Under the pieces are notes generated by a model. That model made no database searches and was not told the origin of the DNA. It worked only from the letters and a program-made list of their open reading frames with translations. From the NCBI RefSeq assembly GCF_035046485.1, contig NC_085137.1, positions 339,130,505 through 339,194,504 of the forward strand: a DNA stretch of 64,000 bases, written 5' to 3'. The DNA comes from Aedes albopictus (taxonomy: Eukaryota; Arthropoda; Insecta; Diptera; Culicidae). This document shows, piece after piece, positions 34,440 to 45,118 of this stretch (its first letter is position 1; each line of letters opens with the position of its first letter). The translations under genes were made by a program, and so were the position numbers.

Positions 34440-35586
34440 GTTAACTTTCCGCTGATGTTAAACCTCATTCGCCGACGTGGATGACAAAATAGAAAGCTAA
34501 GGAACGAGAAAACAAACGTTTTCAACGAAGTTTGGATTGCTTTCTGCAGTGCCGTAAGCTATCGTGTACCGTATTATTGCTGTCTATATTGCCATTGTTC
34601 GTGCTGTTCATACACCATCATATTGAGGGCCAAGCCATCTGCCGTCGAGTAGAAGAAACTGAGCTGCAACCGAATAGGGATTACGATACCGCATTATGGT
34701 TCGTTCAACTTGTCATCAGTGTGAAGATACAATCTCTTGCAATGATCCTGTGGTTACGTGCAGCGAATGTGAAAACGCGCTTCTGTTTCACGCAGTGTGC
34801 GTAGGATTGTCAGTAGCGGAAGGGATCGCATGTATGAATCCGAATATTCTTTGGATATGCAACAAATGCCGCCGAGCCAAGGAGGAACGCAGATCTACTC
34901 AAAATGCGAGTACCATTGATAGTGCAACCACCAGTGAAGTGACTGAGTTTAAACTGGAAATGGTAAAAATGAAGGAAGTGCTGGTTGATCTTAGTCGTAA
35001 ATTCGACAGTTTGAACGCATCCTCATCACATTTGGGACAAAGTGGCGATAGTAATCAATGCGTGTTAAACTCATCCCTTTTAACGTCTACAAGGCTTGAT
35101 CATTCCATCCAACCTCAAGGATTCTCCAAGACGGCATTATTCGTATCTAATATAGCTCCCGATGTGACCGACGAAGAATTTAAGCAAATGGTCGAAGAAA
35201 CTGTTGAATCGGGAAATATAGTTTCGCTCAAATGTTTGGTACCAGCGTGGAAAATTAAAGCGAGTTTGGACTACATCCCCTACAAAGTCGTCGTCAACAT
35301 CAAACATGGAACTGCGTCAGATGCTGTCCACTGGCCAAATGGAGTGCGTTGCAGAGAGTTTGTCAACCGATTCAAAGAATTGTGGCGACCAGCTCATCGC
35401 ATCGTGTAAATTAATAATGTGTTAGAAAGTGTGATTTTTTTTTAAATTTTTTGTTGTCGAATGTTTGTTTTAATGTAATGTTTTAAAATTAATGCATTTG
35501 CTTAATGTAGTACTACTCCTATCAACATCATTGGGGCAACATTATGCCTGTTGATGTAAACAAATAAATAAATAAATAAATAAATA
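34440..35586 (+). mobile_element. ORF1-only LINE (HAL-like non-autonomous element)
   Basis: A leader of about 250 bp, a single intact ORF1 (34696-35409), a 3' UTR of about 150 bp and an AAATA-repeat tail (35563-35586) follow in order. Nothing resembling endonuclease or reverse transcriptase lies between ORF1 and the tail. The 5' boundary is approximate. Confidence 0.55.
34696..35409 (+). CDS. LINE ORF1 protein with PHD-like zinc finger (237 aa)
   Basis: Residues about 6-60 hold a Cys/His pattern (C-x2-C, C-x2-C, H-x2-C, C-x2-C) of PHD type: CHQCED, CSECENALLFHAVC and WICNKC. A charged, probably coiled stretch (about 80-105, EVTEFKLEMVKMKEVLVDLS) follows. The C-terminal part (about 148-230) begins TALFVSNIAPDVTDEEFKQM, which resembles a small RNA-binding fold. 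This order is known for ORF1 of CR1/L2-group non-LTR retrotransposons, where the protein binds element RNA. The first in-frame ATG after an upstream overlapping frame was chosen. It is intact, without stop or shift, but there is no ORF2, so it is not host-gene evidence. Domestication cannot be excluded. Confidence 0.65.
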   Translation: MVRSTCHQCEDTISCNDPVVTCSECENALLFHAVCVGLSVAEGIACMNPNILWICNKCRRAKEERRSTQNASTIDSATTSEVTEFKLEMVKMKEVLVDLSRKFDSLNASSSHLGQSGDSNQCVLNSSLLTSTRLDHSIQPQGFSKTALFVSNIAPDVTDEEFKQMVEETVESGNIVSLKCLVPAWKIKASLDYIPYKVVVNIKHGTASDAVHWPNGVRCREFVNRFKELWRPAHRIV

Positions 35587-35724
35587 CCATTCGGTGAATG
35601 GTAAATGCACGGATAAATGACAATTTTACAATAAAAATTGTGGTCGTTGTTATGTATCTTAACCATATATTGTATTTTTTACGAATAATCAGACTTTGGC
35701 GACGAAATTGAACTCGCCCTAATA

Positions 35725-36656
35725 TAAAGTGACCAGATATATATTGCTCTGATGCAGGACACAGTTTGACAGTGATTCAGTGACCCTATTTTCCAAAAAA
35801 AACTTAATATCAAAATGCAAGTTGCAGGCTTAACACATAGAAAAGTTAAAATAATTGGAATGTTGTCGATTTTTTTATGAACTTGATTGATATGTTTATT
35901 AAATATAGATAATGCAGAACAAAGCTCCAAATTGAAAAAATATCAATAATCAATTTTAGTGTCCAAAAAATTAACATAAAGTTATCTAAAAATGATGCCC
36001 CTGCATAGTTTGTAAGGATGTTTCAAATACAAACTTGTAAGAATCCCAACATTTGTGCAAGTTGAACTGGAATCCTAAGTCGTTTGTTCTTAAAATATTA
36101 TTAAGAAAGTGTACAATCAAAACTCCTCTGAAGATCTCTTCTGGTATTATTTTAGAGGTTCTTGTAAATGAATTTACATCTTTTTTTGTAATTTCCTAAT
36201 ATTTACCTCTAAAAATGTCAAAAGAATTCGTTCGAAATGGCTGAATATTTTTTCTTGAAAAAAAAGCTGTTCACACATTGAAAGTAATTGCTGGAGATAA
36301 TTTAGGAAAGAGTTTTTGACTAAACTGTAACTTTTATGGAAATCCCTTGATCATATCTAAAAATCCCCTGGAACATCTGTTGACGGGAATCCTGGAGAAA
36401 CCTTCAGATTTCATGAAAATCCCTGCAAAAGAATTGCTAGTGAAAACTTTGGAAAACAAATCTTGAGGATTCTTTTCAGACATTCCCAGATGAATATCTG
36501 GAGAAGTTCTCGAAACCCTTTCAATCTGTCAAGAGAAAAAAATAAATATTTTAGCGGTTGTTGAAATCCGGGACATTTCCGGGACACTTTACAATGCGGG
36601 ACAACTAACTCTAGCCCGGGACTGTCCCGCACAATCCGGGACGTCTGGTCACTTTA
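35725..36656. mobile_element. hAT-like element (932 bp), 8-bp target duplication
   Basis: TAAAGTGACCAG and CTGGTCACTTTA are inverted ends. CCCTAATA is duplicated at 35717-35724 and 36657-36664. The opposite arm of the foldback around 41720 shows the unoccupied sequence (CGCCCTAATATGGTAC on the minus strand), which confirms the insertion. CCGGGAC/GTCCCGG motifs cluster near the right end. No transposase. A diverged second copy is at 47896-55385, interrupted by LTR elements. Confidence 0.85.
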
Positions 36657-37847
36657 CCCTAATATGATACTAACCTAACATTTATGACACATTTTCGCCT
36701 TCTTTCCCCGATTCAGGCGAAACCAGCTGATTTTGTTATGAAAACATAAACAGCTGGTAGCCGAGAACAATAAGGATGAACGTAAACATCGGTGAACCAG
36801 CTGGTTTTGTTGTGTAAACATGACCAGCTGGTGGACCGAGAACAAAAGACCTTAATGGTAAACATTGAGACGGCCGGCGAAAACTGACACATTATCGGGC
36901 GAGTTGCAGAAACCCTGCGACTGAGATTGACAGCGAAATCGAAAGCGAAATATGAGTACGACGAAATTTATCGCATCAAAGTCTAAGTCGAAAAAAAAAT
37001 CGCAATACAGTGACGATTCACTCGTTGAGATCTCGTTAGATGGGCTGTCTCGATGGTTGAATGTTCACTGGTTGGGGCAAAACTCAACTAAAAAGCACAG
37101 TCAATGTCCCAACTAACAATTGCAAGTCACAAACAAGCAAGCTTGCTGAATTGTTGCTTAATAATGGTAATGATAGCTGTACTAAAATTATGCTCAACAC
37201 GTAACTGTTTAAATGATTTTTCAATTGAGAAAATAGTCAATGTTCGACTTTCCTCATCGGTATCAACAATGATAGATTAAAACACTTTTCAAAAGTTTAA
37301 CAAGAAATTTATTCGACAAGCATTGATTCTTTAACAAAAGAGCTTAACAAAACATTTGTCTGCATCTTATTAAGCTGATGTATCGATAAGCATATGCTCC
37401 TGAACAATGTGCTTTTCACATGTCAAATAAACGCCTCCAGCCCGTCATAGTTTGACTCGGAACTTCGTCGGATTATGGGATAAATCATGGCTAAACCTGT
37501 TTAAATAACCAAGTTATAAGCCTTTCAGGACGCGCACCATCAAGCAACCGAAACTGGACCGCGCTCACGCTGTATACGACGAGCGAGGATTTTTTGGTAG
37601 TGTTATACTTTTTACAATAGCGCGCAAAGGGTAAAAGAACCAAAATTTTAAACGAATCACATAAAATAAAACAGAAAAGAATTATGTAGTTTAACATTGA
37701 GTGCCAAGCAACGTAATCAACGTAAAAATGCGGCATTTGTTTATTATTATAAGTATGTAACAAGATATCTTGTACCTTGATTATTATATTTTGTCTTTAT
37801 AATCAAACATCATTCAGAAATCGATATATTTCAAGTATCCCTAAACA

Positions 37848-39097
37848 CCCGCATAAAAAAATACAATTCACGGTATCACTCATATTACAAGAAATTGGTT
37901 CGTGGAATGATAATGATACAAGTTATAATAATTGTATAATTGCATGATTGAAAATCAAAAAATGATATTATTCAGTACTTTTTAATGATCATAGAACTTA
38001 TGGTAACGATTAACTCAATGATAAATAAATAATTTTGAATCATAAATTCCCGTGAATTCACCGATTGGATAACTCTGAAAAGTAAAGACGAGGAATCGCT
38101 GTTTCGGTTTCTTACCCCACAATATTGACCCAGTTGTTCACGCACTTGTAAATTAGGTCGGGAAGGTAATAATGTCTTTCCTGGCGGCAATAAAACAGGA
38201 AGCACACTGGAATGAAATCACATCACTATTTCACTGCTCCGCGGCATACAAATCTATGCATTTGCTATCGCCGCCCGTGTACATTGGCCAAATTACATTC
38301 ACAGCGACTATTTTCGGGGCCATAGGATTCCTAGGTTCCTAGTAGGCAATCCGATACGCACCGGCTAAGGCAAATGCTAACTTACCTTGTATATTTTGCA
38401 ACGGTATTCCAATTTTTCTCCTCCTGCTACTTCCTTTTATATCACTGCTTTCGAGCCACCCGCGAGCACCAAGTCGATATGGTCCCATGGGCAGCGCGCG
38501 AGGAAAAAATCAACTAGCCGATCACCGCAGTTCGAGCAGGGGACTGTTGTGGTCTTCTTGTTTTCTTACCCAGCATTAAAATTATGCTGCTGTGTTAAAA
38601 GATAGGTTGTCAGCTTGAGCCGTACGCTTGAGCCGCTGTTATGCTGGCTACGAAAACATTGCATTGGAGGGATAGGGATGCCAATTCCTTGAGTTCGAGT
38701 CTACGATGGTTAAAAAAAACTTCGAAATATAAACAGAACGGGTTACGTCATGAACATGACAGATTATCCCGCAGGGGTGTGCATTTTTTTGAAAGCCGAT
38801 AATGCAGAATCATGAAATATTTCAATCTTGTTTTTATTATTCAATGAATCATAAAAATAATGATAAAGTGATTACATTGTGAATGATTTGACAATATTTT
38901 TGTTCGCGAAAATGACCATTTTTGAATGGTAGCGATACTTAACAACCCATTCGGTCTATCATTCAAACTCCAAATATCATACATGTTATCATTAATATGA
39001 TTCTCAGTATCATTGATCTATCATACATTTTATGATACTACGTATAATCGGGAAACGATCAATTGTATCATAACCGTATGATACCGTTTTATGCGGG
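37848..39097. mobile_element. Degenerate TIR element, CCCGCATAAAA ends
   Basis: CCCGCATAAAA at 37848 and TTTTATGCGGG at 39097 are inverted, and GGTATCA/TGATACC motifs follow inside. AT-rich, non-coding, and invaded by the 155-bp MITE at 38537. Boundaries and class are uncertain. Confidence 0.45.
38537..38691. mobile_element. 155-bp hAT-like MITE, copy 1
   Basis: Flanked by AGTTCGAG at 38529-38536 and 38692-38699. Ends are CAGGGGACTG and, inverted, CAAGGAATTG. It appears identical over its full length to 51167-51321 (opposite strand), which has a different 8-bp duplication. The shared C-terminus (TVVVFLFSYPALKLCCCVKR) of two otherwise unrelated frames comes from this MITE. Confidence 0.9.
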
Positions 39098-39424
39098 CAT
39101 CCTTATGCACTATTTATTGAACATAATATCAAGATTCCATAACAAAAGCATACATAAAAAATGCTTGACGGATCTTCAACTGAGCATGAGAAGATTACCT
39201 GAACGGATGCTGTGAATGCACCACGTCCAAGACCATATCTCACCACATATTGTCATACATTTTTAAAGATCGATATTTAATAATAAAAATAAAAACATAT
39301 TCATATCGCAATTACTTCGTCTGGAAACAATATCTTCAATAAGGACCAACACTTTTTGGCCACATTCGATACAAGTTTTCTCACCGTGCGATAAAAATAC
39401 CGCAGACAGACGTTCGAGTTTGAC

Positions 39425-39621
39425 AATAGAGTTAATAAACTATAGAGGACGAATGTCGCTGCTGTTCCCTTTGTTCTCGCTCGCAAACATGTCGGGTATC
39501 TATCTGTCAAACTGCATACTTTTTTGCTTTGACACTTATAGCCCGGCCTATCTCCGCCAGCAAGAGATGTTTCGGCAGCGACGCCAGCGACATTCTTCCT
39601 CTATAGTTTATTAACTCTATT
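39425..39621. mobile_element. 197-bp hAT-like MITE, 8-bp target duplication
   Basis: AATAGAGTTAATAAACTATA and TATAGTTTATTAACTCTATT are exact inverted ends. AGTTTGAC is duplicated at 39417-39424 and 39622-39629. Non-coding. Confidence 0.9.
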
Positions 39622-39726
39622 AGTTTGACTCATCAGCTTGTGTAAAAAACATGGCCGCCACAAATTGCCAAGTGGCAATCAGCGAACAGATGGCGTTAGC
39701 GACGTTCATATTCAGTCGCTGCCTCA

Positions 39727-40084
39727 CACGGAGAAACAAAAGTACCCAAAAGTGAGTTCAATCCACCCAACTTCGAGGTTGCGTGCGGGAAGCCAATTTT
39801 GAGTTGATGGAGTTGATGTTGAGGTAGGTAGTTTGCATTTAGGCGTATTCGGCCAAAGTACCTAAAGTCCAAGTTTTTTTTACTCAACCGTCAGTTAAAT
39901 TTACTCAACTTTCGGTTCTATGTCACTTACTCAATTTTGGCTTCCCGCATCGAACTCTCAAAGTTGGGTTGTTTTGCTATTCACTCTTTGACAACAACAA
40001 AGAGAGCGAATGAAAGAGGATGCAAAAAAGAACTCAAAAGTGAGTTTAAAAATACTCAAATTTGGGTTTTCTTGTTTTTCAGTG
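39727..40084. mobile_element. MITE with ACTCAA-rich inverted ends
   Basis: CACGGAGAAACAAAAGTACC at the left faces GGTTTTCTTGTTTTTCAGTG at the right. Inside, paired AGTGAGTT/ACTCAAA blocks and CAAAATTGAGTAAGT-type motifs mirror each other. Boundaries are good to a few bases. Confidence 0.65.
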
Positions 40085-40200
40085 CACATGTGCGTTGCGA
40101 CCAACAACTGTCACCACTGTCGTCTTCCAGCCGGATGGCGGGAAAAGACCGCACGTGTTGCACGCTAATAATGTTTCCACATAATTTGTGCAGAGTATTG

Positions 40201-40410
40201 TGTTTCCAGTTCAAAACCGAATTAGCGACATTTTTTCTTTTACTTCCGCTGCTTTTGCCTTGCGTTATACACTATGTCGGAAGTGGGGCGCTGTATAGAA
40301 TACCAGGTGTACAATACAGCGCCCCACTTCCGACATTGTGTTTAACGCAAGGCAAAAGCAGCGCAAGTAAAAGAAAAAAATGTCGCTAATTCGGTTTTGA
40401 ACTGGAAACA
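40201..40410. mobile_element. 210-bp palindromic MITE
   Basis: TGTTTCCAGTTCAAAACCGA is mirrored by TCGGTTTTGAACTGGAAACA. The arms of about 96 bp end in GCGCTGTAT/ATACAGCGC around a loop of about 15 bp. A 150-codon frame (39937-40389) runs through this and the previous MITE and is not a gene. Confidence 0.85.
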
Positions 40411-40978
40411 TAATAAATGACTTTTATTTAATGTCTAAAATCTTTTGCACAAATCAGCGCAGGACTCTTGTAAAATATTTTACACATTATTACTTTTATT
40501 TTACATAGATTAACTTGAATAAAACTGCATTTGGATGAACTTCACTCGCATTGGGAAATCTTTGTGAATGTGACGCAAATGTAGGAATGATTTTGACAGT
40601 GTTTGTTTTGATTTTATTTTTCGGTGGTTGGTGAATTGGGTGGTAAGTAAGCGGCTGGAAGCACGTGGTTTCTCAAACTGTCAACTGCCCGCGACTGCAC
40701 TGTGGCAATCGGTTGCCTAGGTGTCGCTAGTGAAAATTTACATAGAAAATTTGAATAAATTTGTTCGAGCTAGAACGTCTGTCTGCGAAAATACTGACAG
40801 TGAAATCAGAATGGAAAACACGTGTTTTTGGCTGAACAGCTGTTGAAGCATAAGGCGTTGTTAAGTTGATTAGCACGTGCTGTGCTAATTCACCACTGCT
40901 GAACACAAGTTCAGGAGTGATCATTATTGAGTCATGGGAAGATTATGTTTTGCTTTGGGTGCTGCATCTCACCATCTC

Positions 40979-41047
40979 TAGGATGGCGCAGATAGGAAGG
41001 CATGCGGCTGGCAATCGACAGGTCTCGAGTTCTAATCCGGATTTAGG
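40979..41047 (+). repeat. tRNA-like SINE head
   Basis: TGGCGCAGATAGGAAGGC fits a Pol III A box and GAGTTCTAATCC a mutated B box, about 35 nt apart. No acceptor stem or clear anticodon arm is present, so it is a SINE-derived fragment rather than a tRNA gene. Confidence 0.5.
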
Positions 41048-41772
41048 TAATTTTATATGTAATTCTTATTTCATAATAGGTGTTCTCAACATGAGTGCAA
41101 ATAATTACTCTCGTGAGTGGTTCAACATTTTTGCATTTTATTTATTTTCAGTCATTTTTTGCCAAAGCTGAATAACAACTTTCTTGTACATTTGTAAAAC
41201 GCTTTGAACAACAAAAAATTAAGTTGGTGCAAAACATGATGCTTTATAACTTCTCCAAATTTGTGTGAACAAAACCCGAACATAGTTTGTACGTGAAAAT
41301 AATTCAAATGTTATTCAACATTATACTGAATTAATTCGTCATAATGGTGCCTGTTAAATGAGTGATTGTTATTGCGATTTTTTTTCGGCTTAGACTTTGA
41401 TGCGATAAATTTCGTCGTACTCATATTTCGCTTTCGATTTCGCTGTCAACCTCAGTCGCAGGGTTTCTGCAACTCGCCCGATAATGTGTCAGTTTTCGCC
41501 GGCCGTCTCAATGTTTACCATTAAGGTCTTTTGTTCTCGGTCCACCAGCTTGTCATGTTTACACAACAAAACCAGCTGGTTCACCGATGTTTACGTTCAT
41601 CCTTATTGTTCTCGGCTACCAGCTGTTTATGTTTTCATAACAAAATCAGCTGGTTTCGCCTGAATCGGGGAAAGAAGGCGAAAATGTGTCATAAATGTTA
41701 GGTTAGTACCATATTAGGGCGAGTTCAATTTCGTCGCCAAAGTCTGATTATTCGTAAAGAATACAATACAAT

Positions 41773-42247
41773 TTTGAGAAAATTTTCATAATTTTTTCGC
41801 GAAAAACATTAGAATGAACTGTGTTTAAATTTAAAATTTATAATTGTAATTTTCTTGGTACACAAGTGTCACAACTGTTTCGCATCTAGTGCGCTGTGTT
41901 TTTGACAACAACGAGAAGGTTGCGCACTACTTTTGACATGATTCAAAAACGTCGCGAGTTGGGTCGCATCGCGACTTGATTGTGCAACGTCCGGTTTGGT
42001 GGCGGCCCGACAATAATATTTAATAAATATTTTTTTTCCGGGCGTACCCTTATGAAAATTCTTGTTGAAATTTTTATTCGGGATGTCATTTGTAGTTTTG
42101 AAAAGGTGTTTTTGTCCAGTGTAGCAGTAGCAGTAAACAAACGACTGACAGCTGTTTACGGAAAAGAAGAAAACGAAAATATGTTTTGTTTGGGTTCTTT
42201 GTTTAAGTGCCATTTTTTGGGTTTAACATAGAATCTTTTCAAATTAA
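41773..42247. other. Upstream region of the TM7SF3-like gene
   Basis: AT-rich, no repeat boundary recognised. It should contain the promoter and 5' UTR of the gene beginning at 42248, but no core promoter element is convincing. Confidence 0.35.
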
Positions 42248-44385
42248 ATGAATAATTCCGTAAAATATTGTAATTTGATAGTGCTTTTAACCTTGTTGTT
42301 GTGCAGCACACATTCTACGCTAGCCGAAAATGTAACATCCCATTCGCAGAATGGTAAACTACCGGAGCTTGTCTGGAGCGTTCCTTCGGAATCGGCGAAT
42401 GCCGATGTGTTGTTCCTGGAACCAGTCGTAGATGTACCGCAGTTGGGTAAGTTTTTTATCAAGTTTTTGCACTATATCAATTCGACTGATACTACTTTTT
42501 TTCGACAGATTATAAGGTAGTTCAGCTCACTGTTCCGAAGAATATCAAAATGAACGACATCAATGATTACCGGGAAATAGTGCTTCCGGCTTATTCAAAC
42601 ACAGAAATTCAACTGACCAACATGGGCCGAAATGGCAAGCACGTAGGATTTGCGCTGATTCAGGTGAATGCGTACGAGTACAATGTTACCCTTAGCTACA
42701 CGAAAACCATCATAGAGGGAGGCCACCTAACAGGATTGAATCTTGGTTTGATCTTGAACAGAGAGGGCAGTCTGTATGCTATCAATACGAATCCTCATGA
42801 GGACATATGGGTTTCGTTGGTTCTCATGTTGTACAACAAGACTGCTCCTTTGCCGGGAGGGTGCAACATGGAATTTCCGGTGGAGGTTTCCCCGGTTATG
42901 AATCTCACTTTAGGGGACTCTACCATCGAGGTCGACACGCCACCTGCATCTGCGGCTAGGCAGTTCAACGAGAGCTGTGGCAAAGCGGATCTGAAATATG
43001 AATCTTACTACCTGTCGATGCCGTCATACGATTTTTCCCAGAAAACCTATTTCACGTATATTCGCAAACTGATCAGCTATGCCAATGCGAAAGCTTCCGG
43101 AAGACTGAATAACTTGACCAGCTCCGTGTCGAGCATCAAGCGGATTTACGATCGACAAATAGGCCGGGGCATGGTGTTTGTGACGGTGGTTATTAATCCG
43201 GTCCATCAAGGATTTTCCGCTTATGTTCCGGTTCACTCGTATGCTTGCCAGCCATTCGTCAACGTCGGTGGATGCTACGAATTCAACGTTCCCATACGGG
43301 TAGTGGGATTGATTGTGACAATCATCATGGCCGCGGAAATTATAATCGGGTTTTGTCCTGGTATTGTGAAAGCATTTATTTGCGGAGGAATAGTTGGCCT
43401 AATTGCAACGATGAAGTTTGTCAAGGCGTGTAACCTACCCGTAACGGATACGGAGCTCGTTGCAATGCTGGTCCTGGGAACTATCGTTTGTGCCGTGCTA
43501 TTCACTGCTACAGCCATATATTGTCCCATAGCGGCCATTCTTATATGCAACATTGTTGTTGGCTACATGATATGCAGCGTCATCTACTACGGATTTTGTA
43601 AGTATAATTCTATGTTCTAATTTGTTTTGATTAAATGTAGACACTTTTTAACAAAACTTCACTCACAGTTTCAAATTACATACCTGATTATTTAAACTAC
43701 TGCATCACTTTTTGTGATAAGGAACGTTCGAAGTTTCGTTAGATGGGCTTTCTAGAGAGTATAGAAATAACCTACTATTTCCGATCCGTTCTAATTTGTC
43801 TGTGGTTTCAATATGATGTGTTTTATTTTCTGTATATTTTCAGACGGCAACCTTTTCATCCATATGTACGTGACACTCATACTGCTCTTGTGTGGCATCG
43901 GATTAGGATTACTGTTGACCTCAATCCCTGCATTTCTCCTTGCCAACAGTTTCCTGTTCGGGGCAGTTGCTTTGTTCTATGGGGTCAACGTGGTATTTAG
44001 CGCTCGCCTACATTACTCGCTTCGTAATTTGTATCATGGAGTTTACGAAGAAAATTACCAGACCGTTCTGTCCGATTCCACATTGGACATAAACGAGATA
44101 ATGGCCTGCGCAAGCTTCATTATAATTCTCTCAATATGCATCTACTTGAGAGTCCGGTGTCGACTTCGGGAAAATCAAGCCGTGCCTAGTGGATTTTGGG
44201 TTCCATGTGGGCATCGTGGATCCAGAAGCAGCCTTGCCATTCTAGCTGACGATGCTTTTACGTACGATCATCCAACAATAACCCGTTGGACGAGCGGTGA
44301 CGATGATGTGTTTGAATCGCCGGAGACTAATGCGAGATTTTTCGATCGTCTTCGTAATTTCCGACGGCAGAGAGTTCCTACTTAG
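42248..44385 (+). CDS. TM7SF3: TM7SF3-like seven-pass transmembrane protein (609 aa, three exons)
   Basis: Coding exons are 42248-42446, 42509-43597 and 43844-44385, joined at GT-AG introns (GTAAGT donors; CGACAG and TTTCAG acceptors), both in phase 1. The protein starts with a signal peptide (residues about 1-26, LIVLLTLLLCSTHSTLAE). A long N-glycosylated ectodomain contains LPGGCNMEF (near residue 180) and YVPVHSYACQ (near 310), both matching conserved stretches of vertebrate TM7SF3. Seven hydrophobic segments follow between about 325 and 540, then a cytoplasmic tail of about 65 residues. Vertebrate TM7SF3 is slightly shorter (about 570 aa) and is described as a membrane protein linked to cell survival under stress; its molecular activity is not settled. 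AATAAA at 44508-44513 fits the 3' end. The gene is intact although surrounded by transposons. Confidence 0.88.
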
Positions 44386-44507
44386 TTGGGTCAACTGAAC
44401 AGTAAGCAGCTTTTGATCAATATATACCAATGAATATATAATCTCATTTTCTTCTAAAATTGCGAATTGCCAAATTATTTGAATCTAGTAGCTTATTATG
44501 CTTATAT

Positions 44508-44513
44508 AATAAA
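44508..44513 (+). terminator. Polyadenylation signal of the TM7SF3-like gene
   Basis: AATAAA 123 bp downstream of the stop codon, in AT-rich sequence. Best candidate for 3'-end processing. Confidence 0.6.
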
Positions 44514-45118
44514 TTTCTTTCTTCACAAAATTGGGCGTTTTACCTCAATGCATATCACAACTCTAGAAACAAGGCATAGAAATTGCAGCCTGACGCGCAT
44601 TGAAACTGTAATTTAGGTAGCTACTAGAGATAGGTTGTCCGCTAGACTATTTCCAAGATATTTTTTGGAGCCTTATCGGGTATCGGTTCTCTTTCTGAGC
44701 ATGTATAAGTAGGTTGACTCCAGAGGCACGTTCTTCTCCATTTGGGAAATTTGTGCCATTAATTAATTACACATTACTGAGCATGTATGCTTCCATTTTT
44801 ATTCTAATCAAAGGATTAAAGCCATTCAGTGGGATGACTGCATGTTGGAAACGCCGTCCATAGCACTTGACCCTCTCTTTCCCGCGGTAGCACCGGAGCT
44901 ATTTACATTGATTCATTAAAGATAAGAAAGTTTAATTTAATTACACAATGGCATACTGATTGCATCATCAATGTTTGAATTATCAAACAATTAAGTTACA
45001 ATAAAAATTGTTGATGAATAATGAAATTAAGTTTACTAGGTATCAATTAATTTGCTAATCTGATTATATTTAGACCAAGAGTAACAATGTATGTTCAGAC
45101 AACCAATGATTATACCGT
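44514..45118. other. Gene-free stretch
   Basis: No gene or repeat boundary recognised between the TM7SF3-like gene and the TIR element that follows. Confidence 0.3.

Larger units (their letters stand above)
35664..41772. mobile_element. Large foldback element with ~410-440-bp arms
   Basis: The left arm (35664-37008, interrupted by 35725-36656) matches the right arm (41369-41772) in reverse complement. Shared landmarks are TTTGGCGACGAAATTGAACT, ACATTTATGACACATTTTCG, AAACCAGCTG motifs and CATCAAAGTCTAAGTCG. The 4.4-kb centre holds other MITEs and no transposase. The outer ends are approximate and no target duplication was found. Confidence 0.7.

Noticed and set aside
38387..38605. Host gene sharing its C-terminus with the retroelement frame at 51253-52023
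   Set aside because: The shared residues are encoded by two identical MITE copies with their own 8-bp target duplications.
39937..40389. 150-codon plus-strand frame
   Set aside because: It runs through two MITEs, including a near-perfect palindrome, and has no family features.
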